Positions 24,993 through 34,674 of a DNA stretch of 64,000 nucleotides are shown in pieces (the first letter of the stretch is position 1; each line of letters opens with the position of its first letter). The DNA comes from an uncultured Lachnospiraceae bacterium (GTDB lineage: Bacteria; Bacillota; Clostridia; Lachnospirales; Lachnospiraceae): contig CAJTTZ010000001.1 in NCBI GenBank assembly GCA_910579505.1, positions 496,001 through 560,000 of the forward strand, given 5' to 3'. Under the pieces are notes generated by a model. That model was not told where the DNA came from and did no database searches. It worked only from the letters and a program-made list of their open reading frames with translations. Both the position numbers and the translations under genes were made by a program.

Positions 24993-27003
24993 GTTTATAA
25001 AACTGGGACGCATATTGAAATCTGTGGTAGAGCGCATTCTGGTTCGTCATCTGCTTTACGATATTCGTTCTCCTTGTGACGAAATCGTCCAGTTTCCCCA
25101 TGTACTCTTCCTCAGTAATCTCACCGGAAGCCACAAGCGTCAGCCCTTTCTCCCAGCTTGCTGTCAGTCTTGGGTCTAAGAGCGGCTTCACCGCCCCCGC
25201 GACCACCTCATAAATCATCTCTCCCAAAAGCGTGGGGGTGATGATCTGCGTTTTCTTATTCAAATCCAGATACTTGATATGTACGAGTTTCTTTAAAATT
25301 TCCGCCCTGGTCGCAGAGGTGCCGATCCCGCTTCCCTTGATCTGTGCGCGCAGTTCCTCGTCCTCAATAAACTGCCCCGCGTTTTCCATCGTCAGGATCA
25401 TGGTCCCGGAATTATAGCGCTTGGGCGGGGAAGTCTCCCCCTCCTTCTTTTCAAGCGCCTTTCGTTCAAGCGGCACGCCCTTTTTCAAAGCGCCGAGCGC
25501 TTCCATGAACGCTGCGTCACAGGAACTCTCCTGTTCTTCGTCGGCAGTCTCTCTTTCAGTATACTCCTCCGACTTCTTTCTTGCAAAAGAATTTTGTGCA
25601 ACTTCGAGATATCCCTGCTGCGTCTGCACCTTAAAGCCGGAAATAAAAGTTTCTCCCTTACATTTTGCCGTCAGGGTGATCTTCTGGTAAGCAGCCGCCG
25701 GATAAAAAATACTTAAGAAACGTCTGGCTATGATCTCGTACACCTTCGCCGAGGTGGGGTGCAGGCCGTTAATGGCGGCAAGTCCCTGCCCCGTAGGGAT
25801 GATCGCGTAGTGGTCCGTGATCTGCTTATCGTTCACATATCTCGTCTTCGCAATGCCCCCGAAACGCTCCTCCTTCAAAATCTTTTCCGCAAATGCCGCC
25901 ACAGGCTGGTAATTTAACAGTCCCCTGATATTTTTCCCGATCTCTTTGGCCACCGCCGTGGAGAGGACCCTGGCGTCGGTTCTCGGATAGGTGGTCAGCT
26001 TTTTCTCATAGAGCTCCTGCGCGATCCTAAGCGTCTCATCCGGGCTGATCTTAAAAAGCTTGGAGCAGTCGTTCTGCAGTTCCGCCAGATTATACAGAAG
26101 CGGCGGGTTCTTCGTCTCCTTCTTCCGCTCGATCTTTTCTACGACCGGCTTCTCCTCCGGCTCCTCCTTTAGAAATGCAAGAAAATCATCCGCATCCTTT
26201 TCCTCCAAAAAGCCGTTGTCCTTATAGATTTTCGGGGACTGGTAAAACTTTGACCCCTCCACCGCCTTCCACTCCAGACTGCATTCATGTCCCGCAATAT
26301 CCGTCTTCATCAAAATGCGGTAAAAGGGAATTTTTACAAACTCCCGAATCTCCCGCTCACGGTTTACCACCATGCCGAGCACACAGGTCATCACCCTGCC
26401 GACGGAAACGACCGCCTTGTCGGCGTTCAAATAATTTTTGATCGAATAGCTGTATTTTAAGGTGAGGGCGCGGGAGAAATTAATTCCCATGAGGTAATCT
26501 TCCTTCGCCCGCAGATACGCCGCGTGGGAAAGGTTGTCATATGCCGAGAGATCCTTTGCCTCCCTTATGCCCCGCAGAATCTCCTCCTCCGTCTGGGAGT
26601 CGATCCACACCCGTCTTCTGTCTTTTCCCGAAACACCCGCCTGCTGTTCCACCAGACGATATATGTATTCCCCTTCCCTCCCCGAGTCGGTACAGACATA
26701 GATTGTCTCCACATCCGCCCTGTTCAAAAGCCCGCTCACTATGCCAAACTGCTTCTTCACGCTGTCAATGACTTCATACTTAAACTCATCCGGGATAAAA
26801 GGGATTGTCTCAAGCGACCATCTCTTATACTTCTCGTCGTAGGCTTCCGGGTAACTCATGGTTACCAGATGCCCCACACACCATGTCACAACCGCCTCCT
26901 CGGATTCCATGTATCCGTCGCGGTTTTTCATATTATATTTTAAAGCCTTTGCAAACTCCTTCGCCACGCTGGGCTTCTCCGCAATATATAAACTCTTTCC
27001 CAT
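24976..27003 (-). CDS. topB: DNA topoisomerase III (type IA)
   Basis: A 675-residue type IA topoisomerase. The Toprim domain begins SLYIAEKPSVAKEFAKAL and has VCTDSGREGEYIYR for metal binding. The catalytic tyrosine is in KLTTYPRTDARVLS near residue 338. GSGIGTSATRAEILKKLV and later segments complete the central domain. It relaxes and decatenates DNA by passing single strands. It lacks the C-terminal zinc fingers of some relatives. Its last residues, REGKH, are encoded by the interspersed repeat, so the natural C-terminus may have been replaced. Confidence 0.95.
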   Translation of the reverse strand: MGKSLYIAEKPSVAKEFAKALKYNMKNRDGYMESEEAVVTWCVGHLVTMSYPEAYDEKYKRWSLETIPFIPDEFKYEVIDSVKKQFGIVSGLLNRADVETIYVCTDSGREGEYIYRLVEQQAGVSGKDRRRVWIDSQTEEEILRGIREAKDLSAYDNLSHAAYLRAKEDYLMGINFSRALTLKYSYSIKNYLNADKAVVSVGRVMTCVLGMVVNREREIREFVKIPFYRILMKTDIAGHECSLEWKAVEGSKFYQSPKIYKDNGFLEEKDADDFLAFLKEEPEEKPVVEKIERKKETKNPPLLYNLAELQNDCSKLFKISPDETLRIAQELYEKKLTTYPRTDARVLSTAVAKEIGKNIRGLLNYQPVAAFAEKILKEERFGGIAKTRYVNDKQITDHYAIIPTGQGLAAINGLHPTSAKVYEIIARRFLSIFYPAAAYQKITLTAKCKGETFISGFKVQTQQGYLEVAQNSFARKKSEEYTERETADEEQESSCDAAFMEALGALKKGVPLERKALEKKEGETSPPKRYNSGTMILTMENAGQFIEDEELRAQIKGSGIGTSATRAEILKKLVHIKYLDLNKKTQIITPTLLGEMIYEVVAGAVKPLLDPRLTASWEKGLTLVASGEITEEEYMGKLDDFVTRRTNIVKQMTNQNALYHRFQYASQFYKREGKH

Positions 27004-27027
27004 ATTTCACCTACATAAAACCTTACG

Positions 27028-27121
27028 GAGAATGCTGCTTTTCAAGCATTCTCCTGCGCGAGACTTAGAACTTCTTCACGAAGCAGCCTTTGCTGCGAGT
27101 GATTTAGAAGTTCTTCTCACG
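27028..27121 (-). repeat. Interspersed structured repeat, copy C
   Basis: It starts four bases after the stop codon of the ATPase gene. On the minus strand the outer stem is formed by GTGAGA and TCTCGC. Inside it are GAACTTCT/AGAAGTTC and GCAGC-AAAG-GCTGC. The second hairpin is GAGAATGCT/AGCATTCTC. It belongs with copy A. The topB start codon is 25 bp beyond its other end. Confidence 0.75.
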
Positions 27122-27124
27122 CTA

Positions 27125-28486
27125 TTATAAATCGGAAATCTGCACAAGCTTCAGGTTCGATTTGACCTTTGCCTCCAGATTCAGTTTCTCGTCAAACCGA
27201 AACGCCGTATACATGTAGATATAATCTGCGCTGATCTTCGCCTTTTTCGCGTAGAGCAGAAGATTTTCGTAGTCCTCATAAGTCATGGGCTTCTCCCAGT
27301 TGCACAGTCCGATGAGCGTGCGCCCCTCCTCATCCTGCGCGATGATATCCAGGGAACCCACTTTGCCGATCCACTCGCCGATTGTTCCGCAGTTGATCGG
27401 AAGTCTGTGCCTGTCGCCGAGCCTTGCCAGGTGCTGTCTGCAAACCTGTTTGAAGTAGCCGGACACATAGCGCCTGAAATCCCTCATAATATAATGATTG
27501 TAAAACTCTCCCACCGAAAGCATCTGCAGATCGCTCAGATGGGGGTACATATAAGTGTAGTAAAAGTCTACAAAAGGATGGCTGATTCGGTAAATTCCCT
27601 TCTGCACATTCTCCTTGCCCGCCGTATCGTAGGAAAACACCTTCTCCACCAGCTCCAGTTCAATCAGGTTTTTCAGATAGACGCTGATCTTTGCCCTTGA
27701 GAACTCCGTGTGCTGATGAAGGTCGTTCAATTTGTAATTCCCGGCCGCAATGGACGCCATTATGGTATTGTAGACACCCGGCTCCCTGAGCTGCTCCGTG
27801 AGGATGCGCTCCCCCTCCTCAAAGAGAAAGCTGTTGCAGTCTAAAATATTGCGGCAAATGTTCTGCTGAATCGTAAGTCTGTCGTCAAACTGGTTCCACA
27901 GACCGGGAATCCCCCCTAAAATAGCATATGCCTCCACACACTCCTCAATACGGAAATTGGGAAAACGCTCCACCAGATCCGCAAAAGGCATCTCCTTTAT
28001 CTTAAGAAGCCCCGATAATTCGTAAGCCGCCTCCCCGATTCTGGTAATCATGCTGTTCTCAATCCAGCCGATGGAGGAGCTTACCAGAATCACCATCACA
28101 TCGTCACGGTTCCACTGGCTGTGGACAAAAGCAACCAGTTCTTTCATAAAGGTGTCGCTTGCCCGCACAATATTCTGGAACTCGTCGATCACCAGCACCT
28201 TCTTCCCGGTGACGCGGTGGGCAATCTTTTCAAATATCTCCTGAAAAGCAGGGAACTTTTCTACCACATAGCCGTCATGGGTAAGCTGCCTGCCCCACTG
28301 ATAAGCCTGTTCCCTCTCCGAGCAGGCTTTTGCCAGATAGTAATACCCCGGACGGTCCTTCATAAACTCCTTCACAAGCGCGGTCTTTCCGATATGTCTC
28401 TGTCCGTAAACAATCAGGATCTGACTGCCGTCCTTATCATAATAATTATTCAGATAACCAAGTTCTGTCGTTCTGCCCAGTAACAT
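27125..28486 (-). CDS. AAA family ATPase with C-terminal DUF234 region
   Basis: A 453-residue protein of the archaeal-type ATPase/DUF234 group. Walker A is in VYGQRHIGKTALVKEF (residues about 26-41), Walker B in KVLVIDEFQNIV, and a sensor segment VMVILVSSSIGW follows. After a winged-helix-like region (LNDLHQHTEFSRAKISVYL), the C-terminal part IGKVGSLDIIAQDEEGRTLI resembles the degenerate nuclease fold of DUF234. The function of these STAND-like ATPases is largely unknown. The start is ATG 28486. The 13-bp gap from the GGDEF/EAL gene suggests co-transcription. Confidence 0.8.
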   Translation of the reverse strand: MLLGRTTELGYLNNYYDKDGSQILIVYGQRHIGKTALVKEFMKDRPGYYYLAKACSEREQAYQWGRQLTHDGYVVEKFPAFQEIFEKIAHRVTGKKVLVIDEFQNIVRASDTFMKELVAFVHSQWNRDDVMVILVSSSIGWIENSMITRIGEAAYELSGLLKIKEMPFADLVERFPNFRIEECVEAYAILGGIPGLWNQFDDRLTIQQNICRNILDCNSFLFEEGERILTEQLREPGVYNTIMASIAAGNYKLNDLHQHTEFSRAKISVYLKNLIELELVEKVFSYDTAGKENVQKGIYRISHPFVDFYYTYMYPHLSDLQMLSVGEFYNHYIMRDFRRYVSGYFKQVCRQHLARLGDRHRLPINCGTIGEWIGKVGSLDIIAQDEEGRTLIGLCNWEKPMTYEDYENLLLYAKKAKISADYIYMYTAFRFDEKLNLEAKVKSNLKLVQISDL

Positions 28487-28499
28487 CGTTTTTCCTGCC

Positions 28500-30248
28500 T
28501 TATCCTACCTTTACTGTCAAATTTTCGAGCAAATCCGATATACCCTGCGCCGGCATCGGCCTGCCCATATAATATCCCTGAATCATATCGCATTCCAGCT
28601 CTTTCAGATACTGATACTGCTCTCTGGTCTCCACGCCCTCCGCAATCGTCTCATAGCCAAGACGTTTCACCATGTAAATGATGGATTCCGTAATGATTTT
28701 CGTGTTTTTATCCGTCAGGAGCGTATCCACAAATGTCTTATCAATTTTCAGCGTATCAATCGGCAGTCCCTTTAAATAGGACAGGGAAGAAAAGCCTGTG
28801 CCAAAGTCGTCCAGTGAAATTCTGACCCCGGCGCTTTTCAGCTCGCCCAGCCTCTCGCTTATGTAATCAAAATCCTCTATCAGAATGGTTTCCGTCACTT
28901 CTATTTCTATCTCGCCCGGAGAAACATCATACTTTTCCAGAATCTTCATCAGGCTGTCTATGAATCCCCGCTTCTTGCACTGCACCGCCGAAACGTTCAG
29001 GGATAAAATAAGCGGGTAATGGTACTTATCGCGCCAGCCCGCATAGGTCTGCACGCTTTTTTCTATCACCCAGTTACCTATCGGCACAATGGTTCCATTC
29101 TTTTCCGCAATCGGTATAAAAACAGCCGGGCTGATCATGACTCCCTTATTATCCCTCCAGCGGATTAGCGCCTCCACGCCGCGGAATTTTCCGTTTTCCG
29201 CATAATACTGGGGCTGGAAATACATGGTGAAATTCTGTTCAAAAACAACCTCTTTCAGTTTGTTCTGGATATTCACCGTCTGCAGGAACTCTTCCAGAAT
29301 CGCGCCCTCAAAATACTGGATTTTGTCCTTTCCCCGGCTCTTCGCCTTAAACATGACAATCTCCGCGCAGTTAATCAGTTCCAGCGTCCCGGGCGCCGCC
29401 TCCGGGTATTCGGACACGCCCACGCTCACCGTCATGGTGACCTCCTGCCCGTCCATCATCTTAAACGGCTTTTTCAGCCGTTCCCTGATCACCCGGTAGA
29501 TCGTCTCAACGCTTCTTGCGCCGCACGGATCATAGATTGCGATACAGTAAATATCCGTACTGAAATGGGATATCACCACATGGCTGTTCATCAGCCCCGT
29601 CAGGTACTGGCCGAAGAGCTGCACCAGTTCGTCTCCCGCAATGATGCCCATGCCGTCGTTGACCCTGCGGAAATCGTCAAAATCCATGAACATTACAGCC
29701 ACTTTTTTCGTTTCCTTTTCCGCGCGGCGTAAAAATTCCCCCAAAAGCCTGACAAAGTAATTCCTGTTATAAAGACCTGTCAGCATGTCATAATAAGCCA
29801 TGTAGGTAAGTTCGTCCTTCTGGCTGGTCAGTTTTGTCACATCCTTAAACCGTATGATTTTGTCCGTTGGTTCCCCCTCGGAATCATAGACGACGTTAAC
29901 CTCCACTTCGATACTGAGCCTGCTTTCCTTAAGCTTAATCTCAAAGCTGTCCCTGTCCATCCACTGTTTTTCGATAAACAGCCCTTCCCTGAGTGGAATT
30001 TCATACTGCTCCTCCACCCTGTCATAAAGTTTTGACAGATCGTCCATGGAGGAAATGGAAAAATCAAAAAAGTGATCCCAGTTTCCTAACGTGTCAACCC
30101 GGTCTTCCCGAAAGTTATAATAAATAAATGCGCTGCTCGACGTATCGCACAATAGGCGGAGCATTTTCTCTTCCCGCCGGAGTTTCTCATTCTCCTCCAA
30201 TAACAGTTGTGTTCCGTTTCCCTTCATATTTAATTCTGTATTTGTCAC
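28500..30248 (-). CDS. GGDEF/EAL protein, probable c-di-GMP phosphodiesterase
   Basis: A 582-residue protein. A PAS-like region fills the first 150 residues. A GGDEF domain follows (LTGLYNRNYFVRLL), but its signature is replaced by HFSTDIYCIAIYD, so it cannot make c-di-GMP. The EAL domain is intact: GVEALIRW near residue 360, the NVSAVQ segment, EVTETILIED, DDFGTGFSSLSYLKGLPID and LKIDKTFV. Hydrolysis of c-di-GMP to pGpG is expected. The first codon is GTG at 30248 without a clear ribosome binding site; the ATG seven codons later (30227) is equally possible. Confidence 0.88.
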   Translation of the reverse strand: MTNTELNMKGNGTQLLLEENEKLRREEKMLRLLCDTSSSAFIYYNFREDRVDTLGNWDHFFDFSISSMDDLSKLYDRVEEQYEIPLREGLFIEKQWMDRDSFEIKLKESRLSIEVEVNVVYDSEGEPTDKIIRFKDVTKLTSQKDELTYMAYYDMLTGLYNRNYFVRLLGEFLRRAEKETKKVAVMFMDFDDFRRVNDGMGIIAGDELVQLFGQYLTGLMNSHVVISHFSTDIYCIAIYDPCGARSVETIYRVIRERLKKPFKMMDGQEVTMTVSVGVSEYPEAAPGTLELINCAEIVMFKAKSRGKDKIQYFEGAILEEFLQTVNIQNKLKEVVFEQNFTMYFQPQYYAENGKFRGVEALIRWRDNKGVMISPAVFIPIAEKNGTIVPIGNWVIEKSVQTYAGWRDKYHYPLILSLNVSAVQCKKRGFIDSLMKILEKYDVSPGEIEIEVTETILIEDFDYISERLGELKSAGVRISLDDFGTGFSSLSYLKGLPIDTLKIDKTFVDTLLTDKNTKIITESIIYMVKRLGYETIAEGVETREQYQYLKELECDMIQGYYMGRPMPAQGISDLLENLTVKVG

Positions 30249-30326
30249 TATATATGCACGCCGCTCTCCCCAGACGGCGCCCTCCCCATATCCATTATCT
30301 ATGTTTACAGTTTCCTTAAAACCCCT

Positions 30327-31412
30327 CTATTTTTTCGTGATATACCCTTTTGCCTTCAATGTCTCCGCACAGAGCACGGCTCCCCCAGCCGCCCCGCGCA
30401 CGGTATTGTGGGAAAGCCCCACGAACTTCCAGTCGTAAACGCTGTCCTCACGGATGCGTCCCACGCTGATTCCCATGCCGTTTTCATAATCCACGTCCAG
30501 CTTCACCTGCGGCCGGTTGTCCTCCTCCATCACCTGAATAAACTGTTTCGGCGCGCTCGGAAGATCCAGTTCCTGAGGCAGCCCCTTAAACTGCACCAGT
30601 TTTTCCACAAGCTGCTCCTTGGTAGGTTTCTTCTTAAACTTTACAAACACGGCTGCCGTGTGACCGTTTAGCACGGGCACGCGAATACACTGGCAAGTGA
30701 TCACCGGGCTTGTCGCCGGAACAATCTCACCGTCCACGATCTCGCCCCAGATGCGCAGCGGCTCCTTCTCGCTCTTTTCCTCCTCGCCGCCGATGTAGGG
30801 AATGACATTCTCCACCATCTCCGGCCAGTCCTTAAAGGTCTTGCCCGCGCCGGAAATTGCCTGGTACGTTGTCGCCACCACCTCATAAGGCTCAAACTCT
30901 TTCCATGCGGTGAGCACCGGCGCGTAGCTCTGGATCGAGCAGTTCGGTTTTACGGCGATAAAGCCCCTCTTCGTCCCGAGTCTCTTTTTCTGCGATTCAA
31001 TCACGTCAAAATGCTCCGGGTTGATCTCCGGCACCACCATGGGCACATCCGGCGTCCAGCGGTGCGCGCTGTTGTTGGATACAACGGGCGTCTCCGTCTT
31101 CGCGTACTCTTCCTCGATCTTCTTAATCTCGTCTTTGGTCATATCCACCGCAGAAAAGACAAAGTCAACCTCCGCCGCCACTTCCGCAACTTCATTCACA
31201 TTCTTAACCACAATCTTCTTTACCGCATCCGGCATGGGCGTATCCATCTTCCATCTGTCTCCCACCGCCTCCTCGTAAGACTTGCCGGCGGAACGTGGAC
31301 TCGCCGCAATCGTTGTCACCTCAAACCAGGGATGGTTATCCAAAAGGGCGATAAAGCGCTGCCCCACCATACCTGTACCGCCTAAAATACCTACCTTTAA
31401 CTTCTCGCTCAT
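30327..31412 (-). CDS. asd: Aspartate-semialdehyde dehydrogenase
   Basis: A 361-residue enzyme of the archaeal/fungal-type ASADH branch. The N-terminal VGILGGTGMVGQRFIALL binds NADP. The catalytic cysteine is in VKPNCSIQSY near residue 157 and the substrate-binding histidine lies in NGHTAAVF. It converts aspartyl phosphate to aspartate semialdehyde, the branch point to lysine, threonine and methionine. It follows argH with a five-base gap, so both probably share a transcript. AGGAGTAACT precedes the start. Confidence 0.95.
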   Translation of the reverse strand: MSEKLKVGILGGTGMVGQRFIALLDNHPWFEVTTIAASPRSAGKSYEEAVGDRWKMDTPMPDAVKKIVVKNVNEVAEVAAEVDFVFSAVDMTKDEIKKIEEEYAKTETPVVSNNSAHRWTPDVPMVVPEINPEHFDVIESQKKRLGTKRGFIAVKPNCSIQSYAPVLTAWKEFEPYEVVATTYQAISGAGKTFKDWPEMVENVIPYIGGEEEKSEKEPLRIWGEIVDGEIVPATSPVITCQCIRVPVLNGHTAAVFVKFKKKPTKEQLVEKLVQFKGLPQELDLPSAPKQFIQVMEEDNRPQVKLDVDYENGMGISVGRIREDSVYDWKFVGLSHNTVRGAAGGAVLCAETLKAKGYITKK

Positions 31413-31417
31413 AATAG

Positions 31418-32857
31418 TTACTCCTCCTTTATCTCTCCTTCATTCCATGTCCCGCCGAACATATCTTCCTCATCCTGCCAGTCCCTGGACAGGTATTCCC
31501 TGTGCATCCGCATCACTTCCCGCATTGCATCAGGTCCCGGCGCGCCGATAGTCAGCCGTTTTTCCACACAGGTCTTTAAGCTGACCGCCTGATAGACATC
31601 CTCCTCAAAGACAGGGCTGATCTCCTTAAGCTCCTCTATGGAAAGCTCGTCGATACTGCAGTTTTTCTCGATACAGTAAAGCACAAGCCTGCCGATGATA
31701 CCGTGGGCATCCCGGAAGGGAACACCCTTTCCCACCAGATAATCCGCCGCGTCCGTGGCGTTGGTAAAGCCCATGGACGCGCTCTTCTCCATCACGTCCT
31801 TATTGAACTTCATGGTGCGGATCATGCCTTCAAACAGCTTAAGGCACCCTTTCACCGTGTCTATGGCGTCGAAGGTCAGCTCCTTATCCTCCTGCATGTC
31901 TTTATTGTACGCGAGGGGAATGCCCTTCATGGTCGTCAGTATGGAAAGTAACGCCCCGTAGACGCGCCCCGTCTTTCCCCGCACCAGCTCCGCGATATCC
32001 GGGTTTTTCTTCTGGGGCATAATGCTGCTCCCCGTGGAGTAAGCGTCGTCGATCTCCACAAAGCGGTATTCGTTGGAATTCCAGATGATAATCTCCTCGC
32101 AGAAACGGCTTAAGTGCATCATAATCGTGGAAAGCGCCGATAAAAATTCGATCAGATAGTCCCTGTCGGACACCGAATCCATGCTGTTTAAGGTCGGGCC
32201 TTCAAAGCCGAGAAGCGACGCTGTATACGCCCTGTCCAGCGGATAAGTCGTCCCCGCCAATGCCCCCGCTCCCAGCGGACAGTAATTCATGCGGTAGAAT
32301 ATATCCTTAAGTCTTGACCTGTCCCTCTTAAACATCTCGAAATAAGCGCCGATATGGTGCGAAAGTGTCACCGGCTGCGCTTTCTGCAGATGGGTAAAGC
32401 CCGGCATATAAGTCTGTGTGTGCTCCTCCATGATCGTAAGGAGCGTCTGCAAAAGCTCCTTCAATAAACTGTCTGTGTTTAACACTTCGAGCCTCGTATA
32501 CAGCCTCATGTCAAGGGCCACCTGGTCGTTCCGGCTCCTGCCCGTGTGCAGCTTCTTTCCCACATCACCGATCCGGGCTATCAGATTCGCCTCCACAAAA
32601 CTGTGGATATCCTCGTACTCCTCCGTGACCGCAAGCTTTCCGTCCTCCACGTCCTGTCTGATTCCGGTGAGCCCTTTCAAAATTTCGTCTTTCTCCTCTT
32701 TCGTCAAAATCCCCTGTTTGGCAAGCATGATCGTATGTACAATACTTCCCTCAATGTCCTGCCGGAAGAATTTCTGGTCAAAAGAGATCGACGCGTTAAA
32801 GTTATATACAAGCTGGTCCGTCTCCTTCGTGAAACGGCCGCCCCACAATTGCGCCAT
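31418..32857 (-). CDS. argH: Argininosuccinate lyase
   Basis: A 479-residue enzyme of the fumarase/aspartase superfamily, with the signature GSSIMPQKKNPD. The N-terminus MAQLWGGRFTKETDQLV and SRNDQVALDMRLY are also diagnostic. It splits argininosuccinate into arginine and fumarate in the last step of arginine synthesis. The start is ATG 32857 with GGAGG eight bases upstream; the open frame extends 15 codons further into AT-rich leader. It is divergent from the ABC transporter genes at 33038. Confidence 0.96.
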   Translation of the reverse strand: MAQLWGGRFTKETDQLVYNFNASISFDQKFFRQDIEGSIVHTIMLAKQGILTKEEKDEILKGLTGIRQDVEDGKLAVTEEYEDIHSFVEANLIARIGDVGKKLHTGRSRNDQVALDMRLYTRLEVLNTDSLLKELLQTLLTIMEEHTQTYMPGFTHLQKAQPVTLSHHIGAYFEMFKRDRSRLKDIFYRMNYCPLGAGALAGTTYPLDRAYTASLLGFEGPTLNSMDSVSDRDYLIEFLSALSTIMMHLSRFCEEIIIWNSNEYRFVEIDDAYSTGSSIMPQKKNPDIAELVRGKTGRVYGALLSILTTMKGIPLAYNKDMQEDKELTFDAIDTVKGCLKLFEGMIRTMKFNKDVMEKSASMGFTNATDAADYLVGKGVPFRDAHGIIGRLVLYCIEKNCSIDELSIEELKEISPVFEEDVYQAVSLKTCVEKRLTIGAPGPDAMREVMRMHREYLSRDWQDEEDMFGGTWNEGEIKEE

Positions 32858-33037
32858 GCCTAAAACCTCCATTTTAATTAAATCTAAATTTGATGATACC
32901 ATAAAATGGTTTTGTTTTCAATCAGAACACATATTTTCTTACCCGTCATAAAATATTCTATACTCGTAGTAAACGGCCCATAAGATTTCGGTTCGCGGAA
33001 AATATGATGTCGTTAACTACATAAGGAGGCATTTTCT

Positions 33038-33826
33038 ATGCAGCCCATACTTTCTCTGCGGGATGTTTCCTACTCCTATCACAATTTGAAGGGAGAAACC
33101 CCCGCGCTCTCGCACATCAATCTGCAGATCTTTGAGGGAAGCTTCGTCGCTGTCGTAGGTCCGAGCGGCTGTGGCAAATCCACTCTTTTGTCCATCATTG
33201 CGGGACTGCTTGCCCCGGAGGAGGGCGAAGTTCTCTACCGGGGGCTTTCCTCCAAAGACTACTGCGCGGACTCGGCCTTAAAGATTGGCTATATGCTACA
33301 GAGGGATCATCTCTTTGAATGGCGCACGGTCTACCAGAATGTCATTCTTGGTCTGGAGCTCACCCACGGTTTGACAAAGGAAAATACGGACTATGTCCTG
33401 AAACTTCTGGAGGATTACGGGCTTTACGGCTTTAAGGACAAAAAGCCGTCTGAGCTGTCAGGCGGCATGCGCCAGCGGGCGGCGCTGATCCGCACGATGG
33501 CCGTCCACCCGGATCTGCTTCTTCTGGACGAACCTTTCAGCGCCCTGGATTTTCAGACCAGACTTTCCGTCTCCGCGGACATTGCGTGTATCATCCGCCA
33601 AACAAAAAAGACCGCGCTGTTAATCACTCACGATCTCTCCGAAGCCATCACGTTAGCAGACAGGGTTATCGTCCTCTCCAGACGCCCCGCCAGCGTCAAG
33701 CGGGAAATGGCGATCCATTATGAAATCAGCCGTGAGGACCCTCTTGCTGTCCGCGGCACCGCAGCTTATCAGACCTATTTCAATCAATTATGGGAGGTAT
33801 TGACCGATGAAAAGACAACCGCATAA
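33038..33826 (+). CDS. Nitrate/sulfonate/taurine-type ABC transporter ATP-binding protein
   Basis: A 262-residue ATPase of the SsuB/TauB/ThiZ subfamily. Walker A is GPSGCGKST, the Q-loop region reads YMLQRDHLFEWRTV, the signature is LSGGMRQRAALIRT, Walker B DLLLLDEPFSALD and the switch histidine in LITHDLSEAI. AAGGAGG lies eight bases before the ATG. It overlaps the permease gene by 20 bp. The substrate could be a sulfonate, nitrate-like anion, pyrimidine or other aromatic. The usual binding-protein gene is not found nearby, so the substrate remains open. Confidence 0.85.
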   Translation: MQPILSLRDVSYSYHNLKGETPALSHINLQIFEGSFVAVVGPSGCGKSTLLSIIAGLLAPEEGEVLYRGLSSKDYCADSALKIGYMLQRDHLFEWRTVYQNVILGLELTHGLTKENTDYVLKLLEDYGLYGFKDKKPSELSGGMRQRAALIRTMAVHPDLLLLDEPFSALDFQTRLSVSADIACIIRQTKKTALLITHDLSEAITLADRVIVLSRRPASVKREMAIHYEISREDPLAVRGTAAYQTYFNQLWEVLTDEKTTA

Positions 33827-34628
33827 GACTTCGCCGCCTGTCTCCGCACAGCAGGAAAACTTCCTGCGCGCCCACCACAGGCACCACCACCGAATCACCC
33901 TCGGAAGGTTTTTCCTCCTGCTCCTCTTTCTGGGGCTGTGGGAGACGGCCGCAGGGCTTGGCTGGATAGACAGTTTCTTTTTCAGCAGCCCTTCCGGCAT
34001 TTTGAAATATCTCGGGCAGATGCTTATAGACCATTCTTTCTTTTCCCATACCGGCATCACCCTGTTTGAGACAATCGCAAGCTTCTTTCTGGTCACGGCC
34101 CTAAGTCTCCTTGCCGCCACCCTGCTCTGGTATCAGAACAGCCTCTCCGAAATTCTGGAACCCTACCTCGTCGTTTTGAACGCCCTGCCGAAATCAGCCC
34201 TTGCGCCATTACTCATCGTATGGCTGGGCACTGGCACAAATACCATCATCGTGGCCGGCATCTCCGTCGCCGTCTTCGGTTCCATCATCAGCCTCTACAC
34301 AGGTTTCTGTCAGGTTGACCCGGAAATGTGCAAGCTGATCTACACCCTTGGCGGCAGCCGCAAAGACGCCCTCACCAAAGTGATCCTGCCAAGCTCCATA
34401 CCGCTCATTTTAAGCAGTATGAAGGTCAACATCGGCCTTTCCCTTGTGGGCGTCATCATCGGGGAATTCCTGGCTGCAAGACGGGGGCTTGGGTATCTGA
34501 TTATCTACGGTTCACAGGTGTTCCAGCTCAATATGGTCATCACTTCCATAATCATTCTCTGTGTCATTGCCATGGTATTTTATAAACTGATACAGAGCGC
34601 GGAGCACTATTATAAGAAAAAATATTAA
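33807..34628 (+). CDS. Nitrate/sulfonate/taurine-type ABC transporter permease
   Basis: A 273-residue SsuC/TauC/ThiX-type permease with about six helices and the coupling loop YTLGGSRKDALTKVILPSSI. The N-terminus LFLGLWETAAGLGWIDSFFF and VVLNALPKSALAPLLIVWLG are typical of the family. The start lies within the ATPase gene (ATG 33807), with GGAGG 13 bases before it. It works with the ATPase upstream. No membrane-anchored or periplasmic-type receptor gene follows; the transcript ends before a convergent gene. Confidence 0.85.
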   Translation: MKRQPHKTSPPVSAQQENFLRAHHRHHHRITLGRFFLLLLFLGLWETAAGLGWIDSFFFSSPSGILKYLGQMLIDHSFFSHTGITLFETIASFFLVTALSLLAATLLWYQNSLSEILEPYLVVLNALPKSALAPLLIVWLGTGTNTIIVAGISVAVFGSIISLYTGFCQVDPEMCKLIYTLGGSRKDALTKVILPSSIPLILSSMKVNIGLSLVGVIIGEFLAARRGLGYLIIYGSQVFQLNMVITSIIILCVIAMVFYKLIQSAEHYYKKKY

Positions 34629-34639
34629 TAGCGGGATAA

Positions 34640-34667
34640 GTAAAAGGGCAGGCTTCTTTGCCTGCCC
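34640..34667 (-). terminator. Terminator between convergent permease and membrane-protein genes
   Basis: GGGCAGGC, a six-base loop and GCCTGCCC form a perfect 8-bp stem. On the minus strand TTTT follows, so it ends the gene at 34675; on the plus strand it may act weakly for the permease gene. Confidence 0.7.
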
Positions 34668-34674
34668 GGTCCCT

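Noticed and set aside
32966..33020. Imperfect inverted repeat (GTAGTAAACG/CGTTAACTAC) before the ABC transporter, considered as a riboswitch or attenuator
   Set aside because: The left arm probably lies partly upstream of the transcription start, and no thiamine, preQ1 or other riboswitch core is present.
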